From UBA10364 sp049611965 (GTDB lineage: Bacteria > Bacteroidota > Bacteroidia > Flavobacteriales > Schleiferiaceae): 64,000 nt of DNA. The stretch spans positions 1 through 64,000 of the forward strand of contig JBMZBC010000006.1 in assembly GCA_049611965.1 (NCBI GenBank). The letters run 5' to 3'. The notes beneath the pieces are model-generated. The model had not been told where the DNA came from. It worked only from the letters and a program-made list of their open reading frames with translations, and did not search any database. Position 1 is the first letter of the stretch. Every line of letters starts with the position of its first letter. Shown here one piece after another: positions 43,994 to 52,010 of this stretch. The translations under genes and the position numbers were made by a program.

Positions 43994-45187
43994 ATGAAAA
44001 TCGGCTTATTACGTGAGGGCAAAATCCCAATCGACAGAAGAGTACCGCTGACGCCTAAACAAGCGGTGGAATTGCAAGAGAGATTTGGTGCAGTCGTTGT
44101 AGCACAGTCCAGCGATATACGAGCTTTTAGTGACAGTGAATATGCAGAAGCAGGCATTGAGGTTGTAGACTCTGTCGAGGATTGTGATGTTTTATTGGGG
44201 GTGAAAGAGGTCCCATTACCGCAATTGATTCCAGGGAAGACCTATTTCTTTTTCTCTCATACTTACAAAAGACAACCCTACAATGCGAAGTTGTTAAAGG
44301 CCTGCGTGGAACGTAATATTCGTCTGATAGATTACGAGTTGCTTACTAAAAACGGTGCCCGTGTCGTCGCCTTCGGCAGATTCGCGGGACTCGTAGGTGC
44401 TTACAATGGCTTGCGCGGCTGGGGTGAGAAATACGGGCAATACACATTGAAGCCGGCTCACGAGTGTAAGGACATGGAAGAAATGTTTGCTCAGCTGCAA
44501 GGCATTGATTGGCCTTCAGATGTACGCATCCTACTGACGGGTAAAGGCCGCGTGGCGGGTGGCGCAGTAGAGACATTAAAAGCTTCTGGGATTCCACAGA
44601 TTTCACCGAGTGAGGTTTCCCGATACGAAGGATGTTTCTGGAGCCAATTGGACGTTGAAGAGTACTATAAAACCAACGACGGACGACCTTTTGACCGCAA
44701 AGAATTGTTCGTAGACCCAAGTGGATTTGAAAGCAACTTTATGCAGTATGCACCATTTGCCAAGCTATACATAGCAGGGCATTATTACGACAGCCGCGCC
44801 CCATATATATTTACAAGAGAGGATGCCAAGCAGCTTGATTTTGCTATCACCTATGTATCCGACATCAGCTGTGATATTGATGGTCCCGTTGCTTCTACAT
44901 TACGTGCTTCAACCATAGACGATCCATTCTACGGCTATTTGGCCCAAGCGGAAAAAGAAGTAAATCATAACCACCCTGAAGCAATCGGAGTCATGGCTGT
45001 AGATAATCTGCCGTGTGAGCTGCCTAGAGATGCCTCGCTAAGTTTCGGAAGTGATTTAATGAAGCATGTTATTCCCGCACTCTTTAACGATGACGCCGAT
45101 GGTGTGCTTGCTAGAGCTACAGAGTGCTCTGATGGAGCGCTTACCTCAGACTTTATGTATCTTCAAGACTACATTGACCAGGCTTAA
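43994..45187 (+). CDS. Alanine dehydrogenase-like NAD(P)-dependent enzyme
   Basis: Starting at ATG 43994 the protein has 397 residues and an AlaDH/PNT N-terminal domain: MKIGLLREGKIPIDRRVPLTP, ESYARGIE-like segments, then the nucleotide-binding ILLTGKGRVAGGAVETL and conserved VADISCDIDG-type segment (YVSDISCDIDGPVASTLRAS). Similar proteins in Bacteroidota are annotated as alanine or saccharopine dehydrogenase-like, and the substrate is uncertain. The frame extends upstream to 43841 but that would overlap tmRNA, so it is rejected. meaB begins directly after the stop codon. A near-match -7 element (TAACTTGG, 43981-43988) lies 5 bases upstream. Confidence 0.8.
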   Translation: MKIGLLREGKIPIDRRVPLTPKQAVELQERFGAVVVAQSSDIRAFSDSEYAEAGIEVVDSVEDCDVLLGVKEVPLPQLIPGKTYFFFSHTYKRQPYNAKLLKACVERNIRLIDYELLTKNGARVVAFGRFAGLVGAYNGLRGWGEKYGQYTLKPAHECKDMEEMFAQLQGIDWPSDVRILLTGKGRVAGGAVETLKASGIPQISPSEVSRYEGCFWSQLDVEEYYKTNDGRPFDRKELFVDPSGFESNFMQYAPFAKLYIAGHYYDSRAPYIFTREDAKQLDFAITYVSDISCDIDGPVASTLRASTIDDPFYGYLAQAEKEVNHNHPEAIGVMAVDNLPCELPRDASLSFGSDLMKHVIPALFNDDADGVLARATECSDGALTSDFMYLQDYIDQA

Positions 45188-46255
45188 ATGTCAAAAAAGA
45201 GTGCATTACATATCGCCAAAGGGGTGGAAGACGCTCCGTTTATCAATCCCAAATGGAAGGGAGCAAAGAGACTCAAGCAGGATACAGATAGTCTTGCAGA
45301 AGCAGTTCTCCAAGGGGATATTACGGCACTTTCTGTAGCCATTACCATTGCTGAGAGTACCTCGCCTGAGGATGAATTCAGGTGCAGAGCACTTATGAAC
45401 CGTTTACATCCTGAAAGCGGTGGCGCATTCCGTATTGGTATAAGTGGTGTTCCCGGAGTTGGAAAAAGTACCTTTCTGGAAGCCTACTGTTCATTTTTGC
45501 TCAATCATGATCCTGATGCACGGATTGCTGTACTAGCTGTAGATCCTTCAAGCGAGTGGAGCAAGGGGAGTATTCTTGGTGATAAGACCAGGATGGAATC
45601 TATTGGCAAAAGCAACCGTGTATTCATTCGTCCCTCTGCCTCTGGTGGCCGATTGGGAGGTGTTGCAAGAAGTACATTCGAAGCAGTGACCTTGTGTGAA
45701 GCAGCAGGTTTCAATTTCATTTTCGTTGAAACTGTCGGTGTGGGCCAAAGTGAGACGGTGGTAAGCAAACTGACGGATTGTTTTCTTTTTCTCGCGATGC
45801 CCGGAACCGGGGATGAATTACAAGGCATTAAGAAGGGAATTATGGAAATGGCGGATGTCATAGCTTTGAATAAGTGTGATGGTGATCGAATACAACAAGC
45901 CGAACAAAGTGCTATTGAACTACAGGGAGCTCTTCAGCTGATTACTAGAACTCAAGATCATTGGCAGCCGCCTGTCTTACAAATTAGCGCCCTGCATGCT
46001 GTGGGCATGGAAGACATGTGGTCTGCCCTAGACCGTTATAAGCGTCACGGTCAACTCAACGGTTGGATAGAGAAACGTCGCAATACACAACAGGAGTATT
46101 GGTTCAAATCGACCATTGGCGACCTGTTATTTGAGCGGATGAGCGCAAAAGAAAATTGGGGTAAAGAGCGTGATGAACTGAAGGCTCAAATCGCGCAAGG
46201 TAAAGTGAGCCCTTTCGAGGCGAGCCGACTCCTAATGGATAAAATATTGGCTTAG
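45188..46255 (+). CDS. meaB: Methylmalonyl-CoA mutase-associated GTPase MeaB
   Basis: The 355-residue G3E-family GTPase has Walker A GVPGVGKST (residues 87-95), the switch region DPSSEWSKGSILGDKTRM, VETVGVGQSE and NKCDGD. MeaB guards cobalamin loading and protects MutB during turnover. It directly follows the alanine-dehydrogenase-like gene (TAA then ATG, no gap) and lies 25 kb from mutAB. Its last bases overlap the convergent gene by 4. Confidence 0.95.
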   Translation: MSKKSALHIAKGVEDAPFINPKWKGAKRLKQDTDSLAEAVLQGDITALSVAITIAESTSPEDEFRCRALMNRLHPESGGAFRIGISGVPGVGKSTFLEAYCSFLLNHDPDARIAVLAVDPSSEWSKGSILGDKTRMESIGKSNRVFIRPSASGGRLGGVARSTFEAVTLCEAAGFNFIFVETVGVGQSETVVSKLTDCFLFLAMPGTGDELQGIKKGIMEMADVIALNKCDGDRIQQAEQSAIELQGALQLITRTQDHWQPPVLQISALHAVGMEDMWSALDRYKRHGQLNGWIEKRRNTQQEYWFKSTIGDLLFERMSAKENWGKERDELKAQIAQGKVSPFEASRLLMDKILA

Positions 46256-46773
46256 AACGAGCGTGCTGCTTCGTGCTTGATCAAGAGAATAGCTGCTTTC
46301 GTAGGGAATATTTCTGCAGCCATTTCAGCATTAATCAACTCTTTGGCTAGGTCAGCGGCCGTAGCATCTGCGCCTAAGGTGCCAGCGACCTTATTGATGA
46401 TGCTAATTACTTGACTTTTAGCGCTGACAACGTGGTTCCACGCCTCGTCACTCACATATACTTGTTGCGTGATGTTGTAATCAAATTCTTGACGAACAGC
46501 TTCAACCAATGCTTTGCGGTATTGTCCTATAGTCATGCTGCCTGGCTTGACTCTAATGACCAAGTGGTTGGGAGTAACGCGCTCTAAGAGCATAATGATG
46601 CGCTCGAATGCTTGCATGCGTAACGGAAGCGATTTTTTCTGCAAGTCTTTTCTAAGATAGAAGGCACGACGCTTCTCCTCGTTGTCCACGAAATTGGATA
46701 AAAGTAAATAGGTTAGAAGCAGCATTAGTGCCGCTGGAAAAGTATACTTGAGAATTTCAACAAATGCTTCCAT
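46252..46773 (-). CDS. Membrane-anchored protein of unknown function (possibly DUF7935)
   Basis: The 173-residue protein has one N-terminal membrane helix (about residues 9-27, TFPAALMLLLTYLLLSNF) and a soluble, helix-rich remainder that includes PLRMQAFERIIMLLERVTPNHLVIRV. The sequence resembles small single-pass Bacteroidota proteins, possibly DUF7935, whose role is not known. It converges with meaB and is divergent from the aminotransferase gene. Confidence 0.6.
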   Translation of the reverse strand: MEAFVEILKYTFPAALMLLLTYLLLSNFVDNEEKRRAFYLRKDLQKKSLPLRMQAFERIIMLLERVTPNHLVIRVKPGSMTIGQYRKALVEAVRQEFDYNITQQVYVSDEAWNHVVSAKSQVISIINKVAGTLGADATAADLAKELINAEMAAEIFPTKAAILLIKHEAARSF

Positions 46774-46802
46774 GAAAGTATGTTAAGGGTAACAAATATC
46801 GT

Positions 46803-46810
46803 TATTTTTG
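46803..46810 (+). promoter_or_regulatory. -7 element TATTTTTG of the aminotransferase gene
   Basis: An exact TAnnTTTG match 25 bases upstream of the ATG at 46835. Confidence 0.6.
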
Positions 46811-46834
46811 CCGTCCCACCATAGTAATTTAGAA

Positions 46835-48034
46835 ATGAAAGCATTATCGCAACGCGCCCAAGAGATGGGTTTACCGATGACTATCGAAATGGCCAAAAAG
46901 GCTAGAGAATTGAGCGCTACTGGAAAACAGGTGATTAGCTTGTCCTTAGGAGAGCCAGATTTTGATACTCCAGACTTTATCAAGGACTCTGCCAATGAGG
47001 CAATGGCGCAAAATTATACGCATTACATGCCTGTTCCAGGATTCGCTGATTTACGTGAATCTATTGCAGCTAAGTTCAAGAGAGATAACAATCTCGAGTA
47101 CAGTGCGGATCAGATTGTGGTGAGTACAGGAGCTAAGCAGAGCTTGCTTAATGTTTTTCTAACGCTAGTAAACCCAGGGGATGAGGTAATAATTCCTGCA
47201 CCTTATTGGGTAAGCTATATGGATCAGGCAAAGTATTGTGGTGGTGAAGTGAAAGTGCTTCCAACATCCAAGGAAAGTGGGTTTAAGATTACACCGGAGC
47301 AGCTCGAGTTAGCCATTACTGAAAAGTCGAAGGTGTTGATTTTCTCTTCACCAAACAACCCTTGTGGGGCTATTTACAGCGGAGAGGAATTGGCAGCTAT
47401 TGCTAAAGTGGTGGCCAAACACCCGAACTTACACATCATTTCAGACGAGATTTATGAACTGTTGAACTATGGTGAGATTGACCATGTAAGTATCGCGAGT
47501 TTTCCAGAGGTTTATAACCAGACGATTACGGTCAACGGTTTGTCGAAGGGGTTTGCGATGACAGGGTGGCGTATAGGTTATATCGGTGCTCCGGAGTGGA
47601 TTGCTAAGGCGTGTACTAAATTTCAATCGAACTTTACCTCAGGGACAAATTCAGTTGCTCAGCGTGCATGTAAAGCGGCTGTAGAGGCAGATCCAGCTTC
47701 TGTGAAGTACATGGTAGATACCTTTGCTTCTCGTAGAGAAAAAATGGTAGGTTGGATAAACGAGATTCCAGGTTTTGAATTGGACACTCCTCCAGGTGCA
47801 TTTTATGTATTCCCTCGTGTGGCGGATCTATTGGGTAAAAAATTCAATGGTCAAGTACTGAACACGTCCTTGGATCTTAGCATGTATCTATTGGAAGAAG
47901 GCTTGGTGAGTACAGTGCCGGGTGATGCTTTTGGTTTACCAGGATACATCAGATTTTCTTATGCGGCTGCAGAAGCCGATTTGCAAGAAGCCGTACGTCG
48001 TGTGAAGGCGGCAGTTGCACAGCTCGAAGATTAA
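46835..48034 (+). CDS. Class I PLP aminotransferase (aspartate-type)
   Basis: Starting at ATG 46835 the enzyme has 399 residues. It shows ISLSLGEPDFDTP, FSSPNNPCGAIY, ISDEIYELL and the PLP-binding lysine in NGLSKGFAMTGWRIGY (Lys238), all typical of AspB-like aspartate aminotransferases. An upstream TTG at 46808 is in frame but lies on the promoter. The DUF6165 gene follows after 12 bases. Confidence 0.93.
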   Translation: MKALSQRAQEMGLPMTIEMAKKARELSATGKQVISLSLGEPDFDTPDFIKDSANEAMAQNYTHYMPVPGFADLRESIAAKFKRDNNLEYSADQIVVSTGAKQSLLNVFLTLVNPGDEVIIPAPYWVSYMDQAKYCGGEVKVLPTSKESGFKITPEQLELAITEKSKVLIFSSPNNPCGAIYSGEELAAIAKVVAKHPNLHIISDEIYELLNYGEIDHVSIASFPEVYNQTITVNGLSKGFAMTGWRIGYIGAPEWIAKACTKFQSNFTSGTNSVAQRACKAAVEADPASVKYMVDTFASRREKMVGWINEIPGFELDTPPGAFYVFPRVADLLGKKFNGQVLNTSLDLSMYLLEEGLVSTVPGDAFGLPGYIRFSYAAAEADLQEAVRRVKAAVAQLED

Positions 48035-48045
48035 TAAGACGGGTC

Positions 48046-48462
48046 ATGAAGATTGAAGTTGCCAACGGCGAGATTATCGATAAGCATACCATTTTAGTGA
48101 TCAAGAGTGAGCGTATCTCAGATGTTGGGAAGCTTGCGGATATTCATCGTGAAATGGAGGCGCTTGCTGACGGCGTAAAATTCGTCTACAATAGTGTGGA
48201 CGACGCTTCGACTGTTCATGATCTTGCTGAGAAGCTTAAGGCGGTTAATGAGCAGCTGTGGGATGTAGAAGACCAGCTCCGTGTACTCGAGTCGAAGCAA
48301 GACTTTGGAGAAGATTTCGTGAACAAGGCAAGAAGCGTATACTTTCTGAATGATGAACGTGCCGCTTTGAAGAGAGCGGTTAATGTTTTGACAGGTAGCA
48401 CCATCGTTGAAGCTAAATCATACGTTGACTACACGGTTCGAGGTACGGATTCCGAAGAATAG
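48046..48462 (+). CDS. DUF6165 family protein
   Basis: The 138-residue cytoplasmic protein matches the DUF6165 pattern (MKIEVANGEIIDKHTILVIKSERI at the start) with heptad-like helical segments (ADIHREMEAL, EKLKAVNEQLWDVEDQLRVLE). Function is unknown. It lies between the aminotransferase and potassium transporter genes. Confidence 0.75.
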   Translation: MKIEVANGEIIDKHTILVIKSERISDVGKLADIHREMEALADGVKFVYNSVDDASTVHDLAEKLKAVNEQLWDVEDQLRVLESKQDFGEDFVNKARSVYFLNDERAALKRAVNVLTGSTIVEAKSYVDYTVRGTDSEE

Positions 48463-48491
48463 TGTAACTTCGATATAAGAATCATCTTGTT

Positions 48492-50294
48492 TTGAGTTTC
48501 AAACAACGTTTCAATGCCTTACGAGAGCAGGTGAATATTCGCCTGTACGACAGCCGCGATTTTGTCTTAGGGGCATTGTCTAGACTTTCTTTCCTCGTTG
48601 CCTTAAGTACCATTGTATCTCTGATCATCTTCCACGGTTATCAACTCACCGAAGAACAAAACCAAACGATTGGTTTGATTGTCAGGGCTTCGATAGGATA
48701 CTATCTGGTAAAGTTCATCATTGAAATTATTTACGATTTCCACCCTTGGGCGTTCATTAAAGCAAGGCGCTGGGAGGCCATACTGATGGTGTTCTTGCTG
48801 ATAGATATACTAATGATAAATCTGCAAGGAGTAGAGTTGCTAAGCTTGCTCGGGGATGCCATTGGAGTAAGTAGTCTTCAAAGTGGATTTGTGTTGCTCT
48901 TGCAGTTCTACGTCATGGTCATTGTCTTCTTGGAATTCGGGAAGGTTGGGGAGCGCTTGCCTGATTTTAATCTGAGCCCACCGTCGTTATTGATCATCAG
49001 CTTTATCATCCTCATTGCATTAGGTACGACGCTTCTTATGCTTCCAGAGATGACCGCTGGGGCAGAAGCTTTAGACCTTGTTACAGCCCTTTTTACAAGT
49101 ATTAGTGCAAGCTGTGTTACCGGGTTAAGTTTGATTGACATCTCCACCGTGCTTTCATTCAAAGGACAGATTATCGTGATGATATTAATGCAATTGGGAG
49201 GTTTGAATATTATCTCTTTTGCGGCTTTGTTTGCCATCCTTCGTGGAGGATTCGGCATGCGTCAGCAGAATTTCATGAGTGAGAATCTTGGCGAGAGTAT
49301 GCAGCAGAGTGGCAAGCTTGTTGGCGCTATTTTCAGATTGACACTGACCATTGAATTGCTCGGGGCAGTGGCCTTAGGTCTTGTGTGGTTCCCATATTTT
49401 GATTCATTGGGCAATACGATGTTCCATAGCATATTTCACAGTATTAGTGCATTTAATAATGCTGGATTCTCATTGTTCTCAAACTCTCTTGCTACCCCTG
49501 GAGCGGCTTACTTACCGAACGTACATTGGATTATTGCGCTATTGATTATTCTCGGAGGTATCGGTTTTGGAACTTTATCCGACGTCTTTGCCCAACCATG
49601 GCGTAAACAGTCGGTTGTAAGGAGCTGGCGTGGTCTTCGCCTAGGCACCAAAATAGGCCTGTCTGTGGCGGGTATACTTTTAGTAGTAGGTGGTGTTGTC
49701 TTTGCACTGACCTTGAGCTTTGACGGTAATACTGGAGCGCACTTATCACATAGCTTTTTCCAAAGCATTACCGCACGTACTGCAGGGTTTAATACTATTG
49801 ATATTGGTGACATGGCAATGCCTGCATTGTTAATGATGATTTTCCTAATGTTTATTGGGGGTGGTTCTGGTTCTACTGCAGGTGGTATTAAGACCAGTAC
49901 GTTTGCACTCGTATTCTTGAGTGCTGCCGCTACTATTCGTGGCAAGAAGGACATTAATCTCTACAAGAATAAAATTCCTTGGGAGTTGATGAATAGAGCG
50001 TTTGCCGTCTTCTTGTTTGCCATTGTATTTATTTTCTTGGGAATATTCACCTTGACCATTTTGGAGCCGGAGATGTCCTTTCTGGAATTGGCTTTTGAAC
50101 AAGTAAGTGCCTTCTGTACCGTGGGGCTAAGTACAGGTATCACCGCAGATCTATCCTTTGGTAGTAAAGTGGTGATCATGCTCAGCATGCTCGTAGGAAG
50201 GGTAGGGACCTTGACGTTGGCATTTGCACTAAGTGGGACACGTCCAGAATCTAATGCCTTCACTTATCCTAAGGGCAATATGCACGTCGGCTAA
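48492..50294 (+). CDS. TrkH/KtrB family potassium uptake protein
   Basis: The 600-residue membrane protein has the four pore loops of the Trk/Ktr family, including SASCVTGLSLID, FNNAGFSLFSN, ITARTAGFNTID and VSAFCTVGLSTGI, each carrying the filter glycine. The N-terminal 150 residues add extra membrane segments. The start appears to be TTG at 48492 (MSFKQRF); no ATG is available near the N terminus. A near-match -7 element (TAACTTCG, 48465-48472) lies 19 bases upstream. No TrkA/KtrA partner is adjacent. Confidence 0.88.
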   Translation: MSFKQRFNALREQVNIRLYDSRDFVLGALSRLSFLVALSTIVSLIIFHGYQLTEEQNQTIGLIVRASIGYYLVKFIIEIIYDFHPWAFIKARRWEAILMVFLLIDILMINLQGVELLSLLGDAIGVSSLQSGFVLLLQFYVMVIVFLEFGKVGERLPDFNLSPPSLLIISFIILIALGTTLLMLPEMTAGAEALDLVTALFTSISASCVTGLSLIDISTVLSFKGQIIVMILMQLGGLNIISFAALFAILRGGFGMRQQNFMSENLGESMQQSGKLVGAIFRLTLTIELLGAVALGLVWFPYFDSLGNTMFHSIFHSISAFNNAGFSLFSNSLATPGAAYLPNVHWIIALLIILGGIGFGTLSDVFAQPWRKQSVVRSWRGLRLGTKIGLSVAGILLVVGGVVFALTLSFDGNTGAHLSHSFFQSITARTAGFNTIDIGDMAMPALLMMIFLMFIGGGSGSTAGGIKTSTFALVFLSAAATIRGKKDINLYKNKIPWELMNRAFAVFLFAIVFIFLGIFTLTILEPEMSFLELAFEQVSAFCTVGLSTGITADLSFGSKVVIMLSMLVGRVGTLTLAFALSGTRPESNAFTYPKGNMHVG

Positions 50295-50295
50295 T

Positions 50296-50329
50296 AAAAA
50301 AGCCGCTCCCTGATCAAGAAAGCGGCTTC
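50296..50329. terminator. Terminator between trkH-like and oxygenase genes
   Basis: AAGCCGCT and AGCGGCTT arms with a long loop follow a run of As; the genes are convergent, so it probably serves both. Confidence 0.7.
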
Positions 50330-50348
50330 TCTGAGGACTGCTGTCCTA

Positions 50349-51161
50349 TTAATTCTTGTCTTGGAAGTCTAGATTCTTGAGCCCAATGAATTTCAGGAAT
50401 TTCTTTCCATTGATTTTCAAAGTCTCCTTAACTCCAGTAGCGAGTTTCTTCGATGCTGCATCGTCCGGTCTTGAGACAAATTTAGAATCGCGGTAGCTTA
50501 CTCCATCCTCCGGCTTCGTATAGAAGTAGGTGTAGAAGCTTTTTCTGCTTTCTCCTTCAGGAATATTGATTTTACGATACCCGTGCGGGCTATTGTCGTC
50601 AGTGTAGAAAATTACTGCAGTATTGAAGGTAGGGGGGACTTTCACCACACACTCCGTCATTTCTTTATTCCATAATTCAAGATCACCACCGTATTCTGGT
50701 TTCCAATTCTTATTGAGGTATACCAATAGGTTAATCCGACGCCACAGTCCCAATTTCGGGTTCATGTTCACATCGATATGAATGTCCACATAGGAGCCGT
50801 TTTTACCTTGGTGAACACCAGAACCCAAGGCGTCTGTGGTTGTGTGCAATCCCTCAATACCCGTGATTCTTGAAAGTTGAGCGTACCATTCTTCGGATGA
50901 TACGGCCTCACGAATTTTTGCAAACGAAGGGTGCCAGCGTTCGAAGTGGTAATCTTCGCTCTTATCCTCGTTAAGGCTTTTGCGTTTAACGTTGAGGTCT
51001 TGAATGGACGGGAAGTTTTCAAACAGATCATTGGCGATTTCTTCCGTAAAGAAGTTTTCCATCACCAAATACTTACAAGGTTGTGCATTCATGTACGAGG
51101 AGTTCAATGCCTCGGCATGCTCTTCCTTTAAGTACGCGTCTTGAATAATTCCTTGTGCCAT
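50349..51161 (-). CDS. 2-oxoglutarate/Fe(II)-dependent oxygenase
   Basis: The 270-residue protein has the prolyl-4-hydroxylase-like double-stranded beta-helix with the iron ligands His128 and Asp130 (in YVDIHIDVN) and His193 (in DDNSPHGYRK), and Arg206 as the likely 2-oxoglutarate anchor. The substrate is unknown. An exact -7 element (TATATTTG) lies 19 bases upstream. It stands alone between two convergent or divergent units. Confidence 0.85.
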   Translation of the reverse strand: MAQGIIQDAYLKEEHAEALNSSYMNAQPCKYLVMENFFTEEIANDLFENFPSIQDLNVKRKSLNEDKSEDYHFERWHPSFAKIREAVSSEEWYAQLSRITGIEGLHTTTDALGSGVHQGKNGSYVDIHIDVNMNPKLGLWRRINLLVYLNKNWKPEYGGDLELWNKEMTECVVKVPPTFNTAVIFYTDDNSPHGYRKINIPEGESRKSFYTYFYTKPEDGVSYRDSKFVSRPDDAASKKLATGVKETLKINGKKFLKFIGLKNLDFQDKN

Positions 51162-51180
51162 AATTCGTTCGATTTGAATC

Positions 51181-51188
51181 CAAATATA
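51181..51188 (-). promoter_or_regulatory. -7 element TATATTTG of the oxygenase gene
   Basis: An exact TAnnTTTG match on the minus strand, 19 bases upstream of the oxygenase ATG. Confidence 0.6.
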
Positions 51189-51200
51189 AGTGTAGCCCTA

Positions 51201-52010
51201 TTACTTGCGAGCGACATTTGTCAGTTTTCCATAAACCACCCTGAAAATAGAGGGCAAAAGTCGTTTGAAAGGCACTGCGAATCGCTCGTATCTGCCAATA
51301 ATGACTTGCTTCGGGGGATTAGTTTTCTGAGTTTTTCTTAGGAATTTTCGGGCCAATTCTTCAGGCGACATCCCCTTTTCCTGGGCCACACTGTTTTTGC
51401 CAATAGGCGTGCCATCAGGACCTAGGCTACTTAAGGTAACCGCGGTATTGATGAATCCAGGACTTAGTATCCCAGCATGAACCCCTGATCCTTCTAATTC
51501 GTATTGGAGCGATTCAAAGTAACCGGCCACAGCGAATTTACTCGCAGCGTAGGCTGCTAGTTTCGGACTTCCGAAGTAAGCAAGAATACTAGCGACGGTC
51601 CAGATTTCCCCGCTACGGCGTTCTAGCATGGTCGGCAATACTGCTTTGGTTAGTGCGACTGAGGCCCAAAAGTTCACTTCTAAGACTCTTCGTTCTACCT
51701 GAAAATCCATGTCTTCAACACTTCCTAAATGGCCTATACCGCCATTGTTTACGAGTATATCGATACGACCCTTGAAGGCAAGTGCCTCTTGGGTCCATTG
51801 CGATGCATTCTCGTGCTTACTGAGGTCCAGCGGAAGAACCATACACGTATCCGGTTGTGTTAGGCTGTCTTTTACGGCCAATAACAACTCTTCTCTACGT
51901 GCTGAGATAATGGTGAAGGCGCCGGCCTTTGAATAAGCCTCCGCAAGCGCACGACCTATACCGCTGCTCGCTCCAGTGATCCAAACAACTTTACCTTCAA
52001 ATGACTTCAT
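51201..52010 (-). CDS. Short-chain dehydrogenase/reductase
   Basis: The 269-residue SDR has the cofactor motif TGASSGIGR (12-20), the NNGG strand (88-91), and catalytic Ser141, Tyr154 and Lys158 (YAASK). It oxidises or reduces an unknown alcohol or carbonyl with NAD(P). Its ATG shares one base with the TAA stop of the DEAD-box helicase gene (TAATG), so it is likely translated by coupling. Confidence 0.9.
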   Translation of the reverse strand: MKSFEGKVVWITGASSGIGRALAEAYSKAGAFTIISARREELLLAVKDSLTQPDTCMVLPLDLSKHENASQWTQEALAFKGRIDILVNNGGIGHLGSVEDMDFQVERRVLEVNFWASVALTKAVLPTMLERRSGEIWTVASILAYFGSPKLAAYAASKFAVAGYFESLQYELEGSGVHAGILSPGFINTAVTLSSLGPDGTPIGKNSVAQEKGMSPEELARKFLRKTQKTNPPKQVIIGRYERFAVPFKRLLPSIFRVVYGKLTNVARK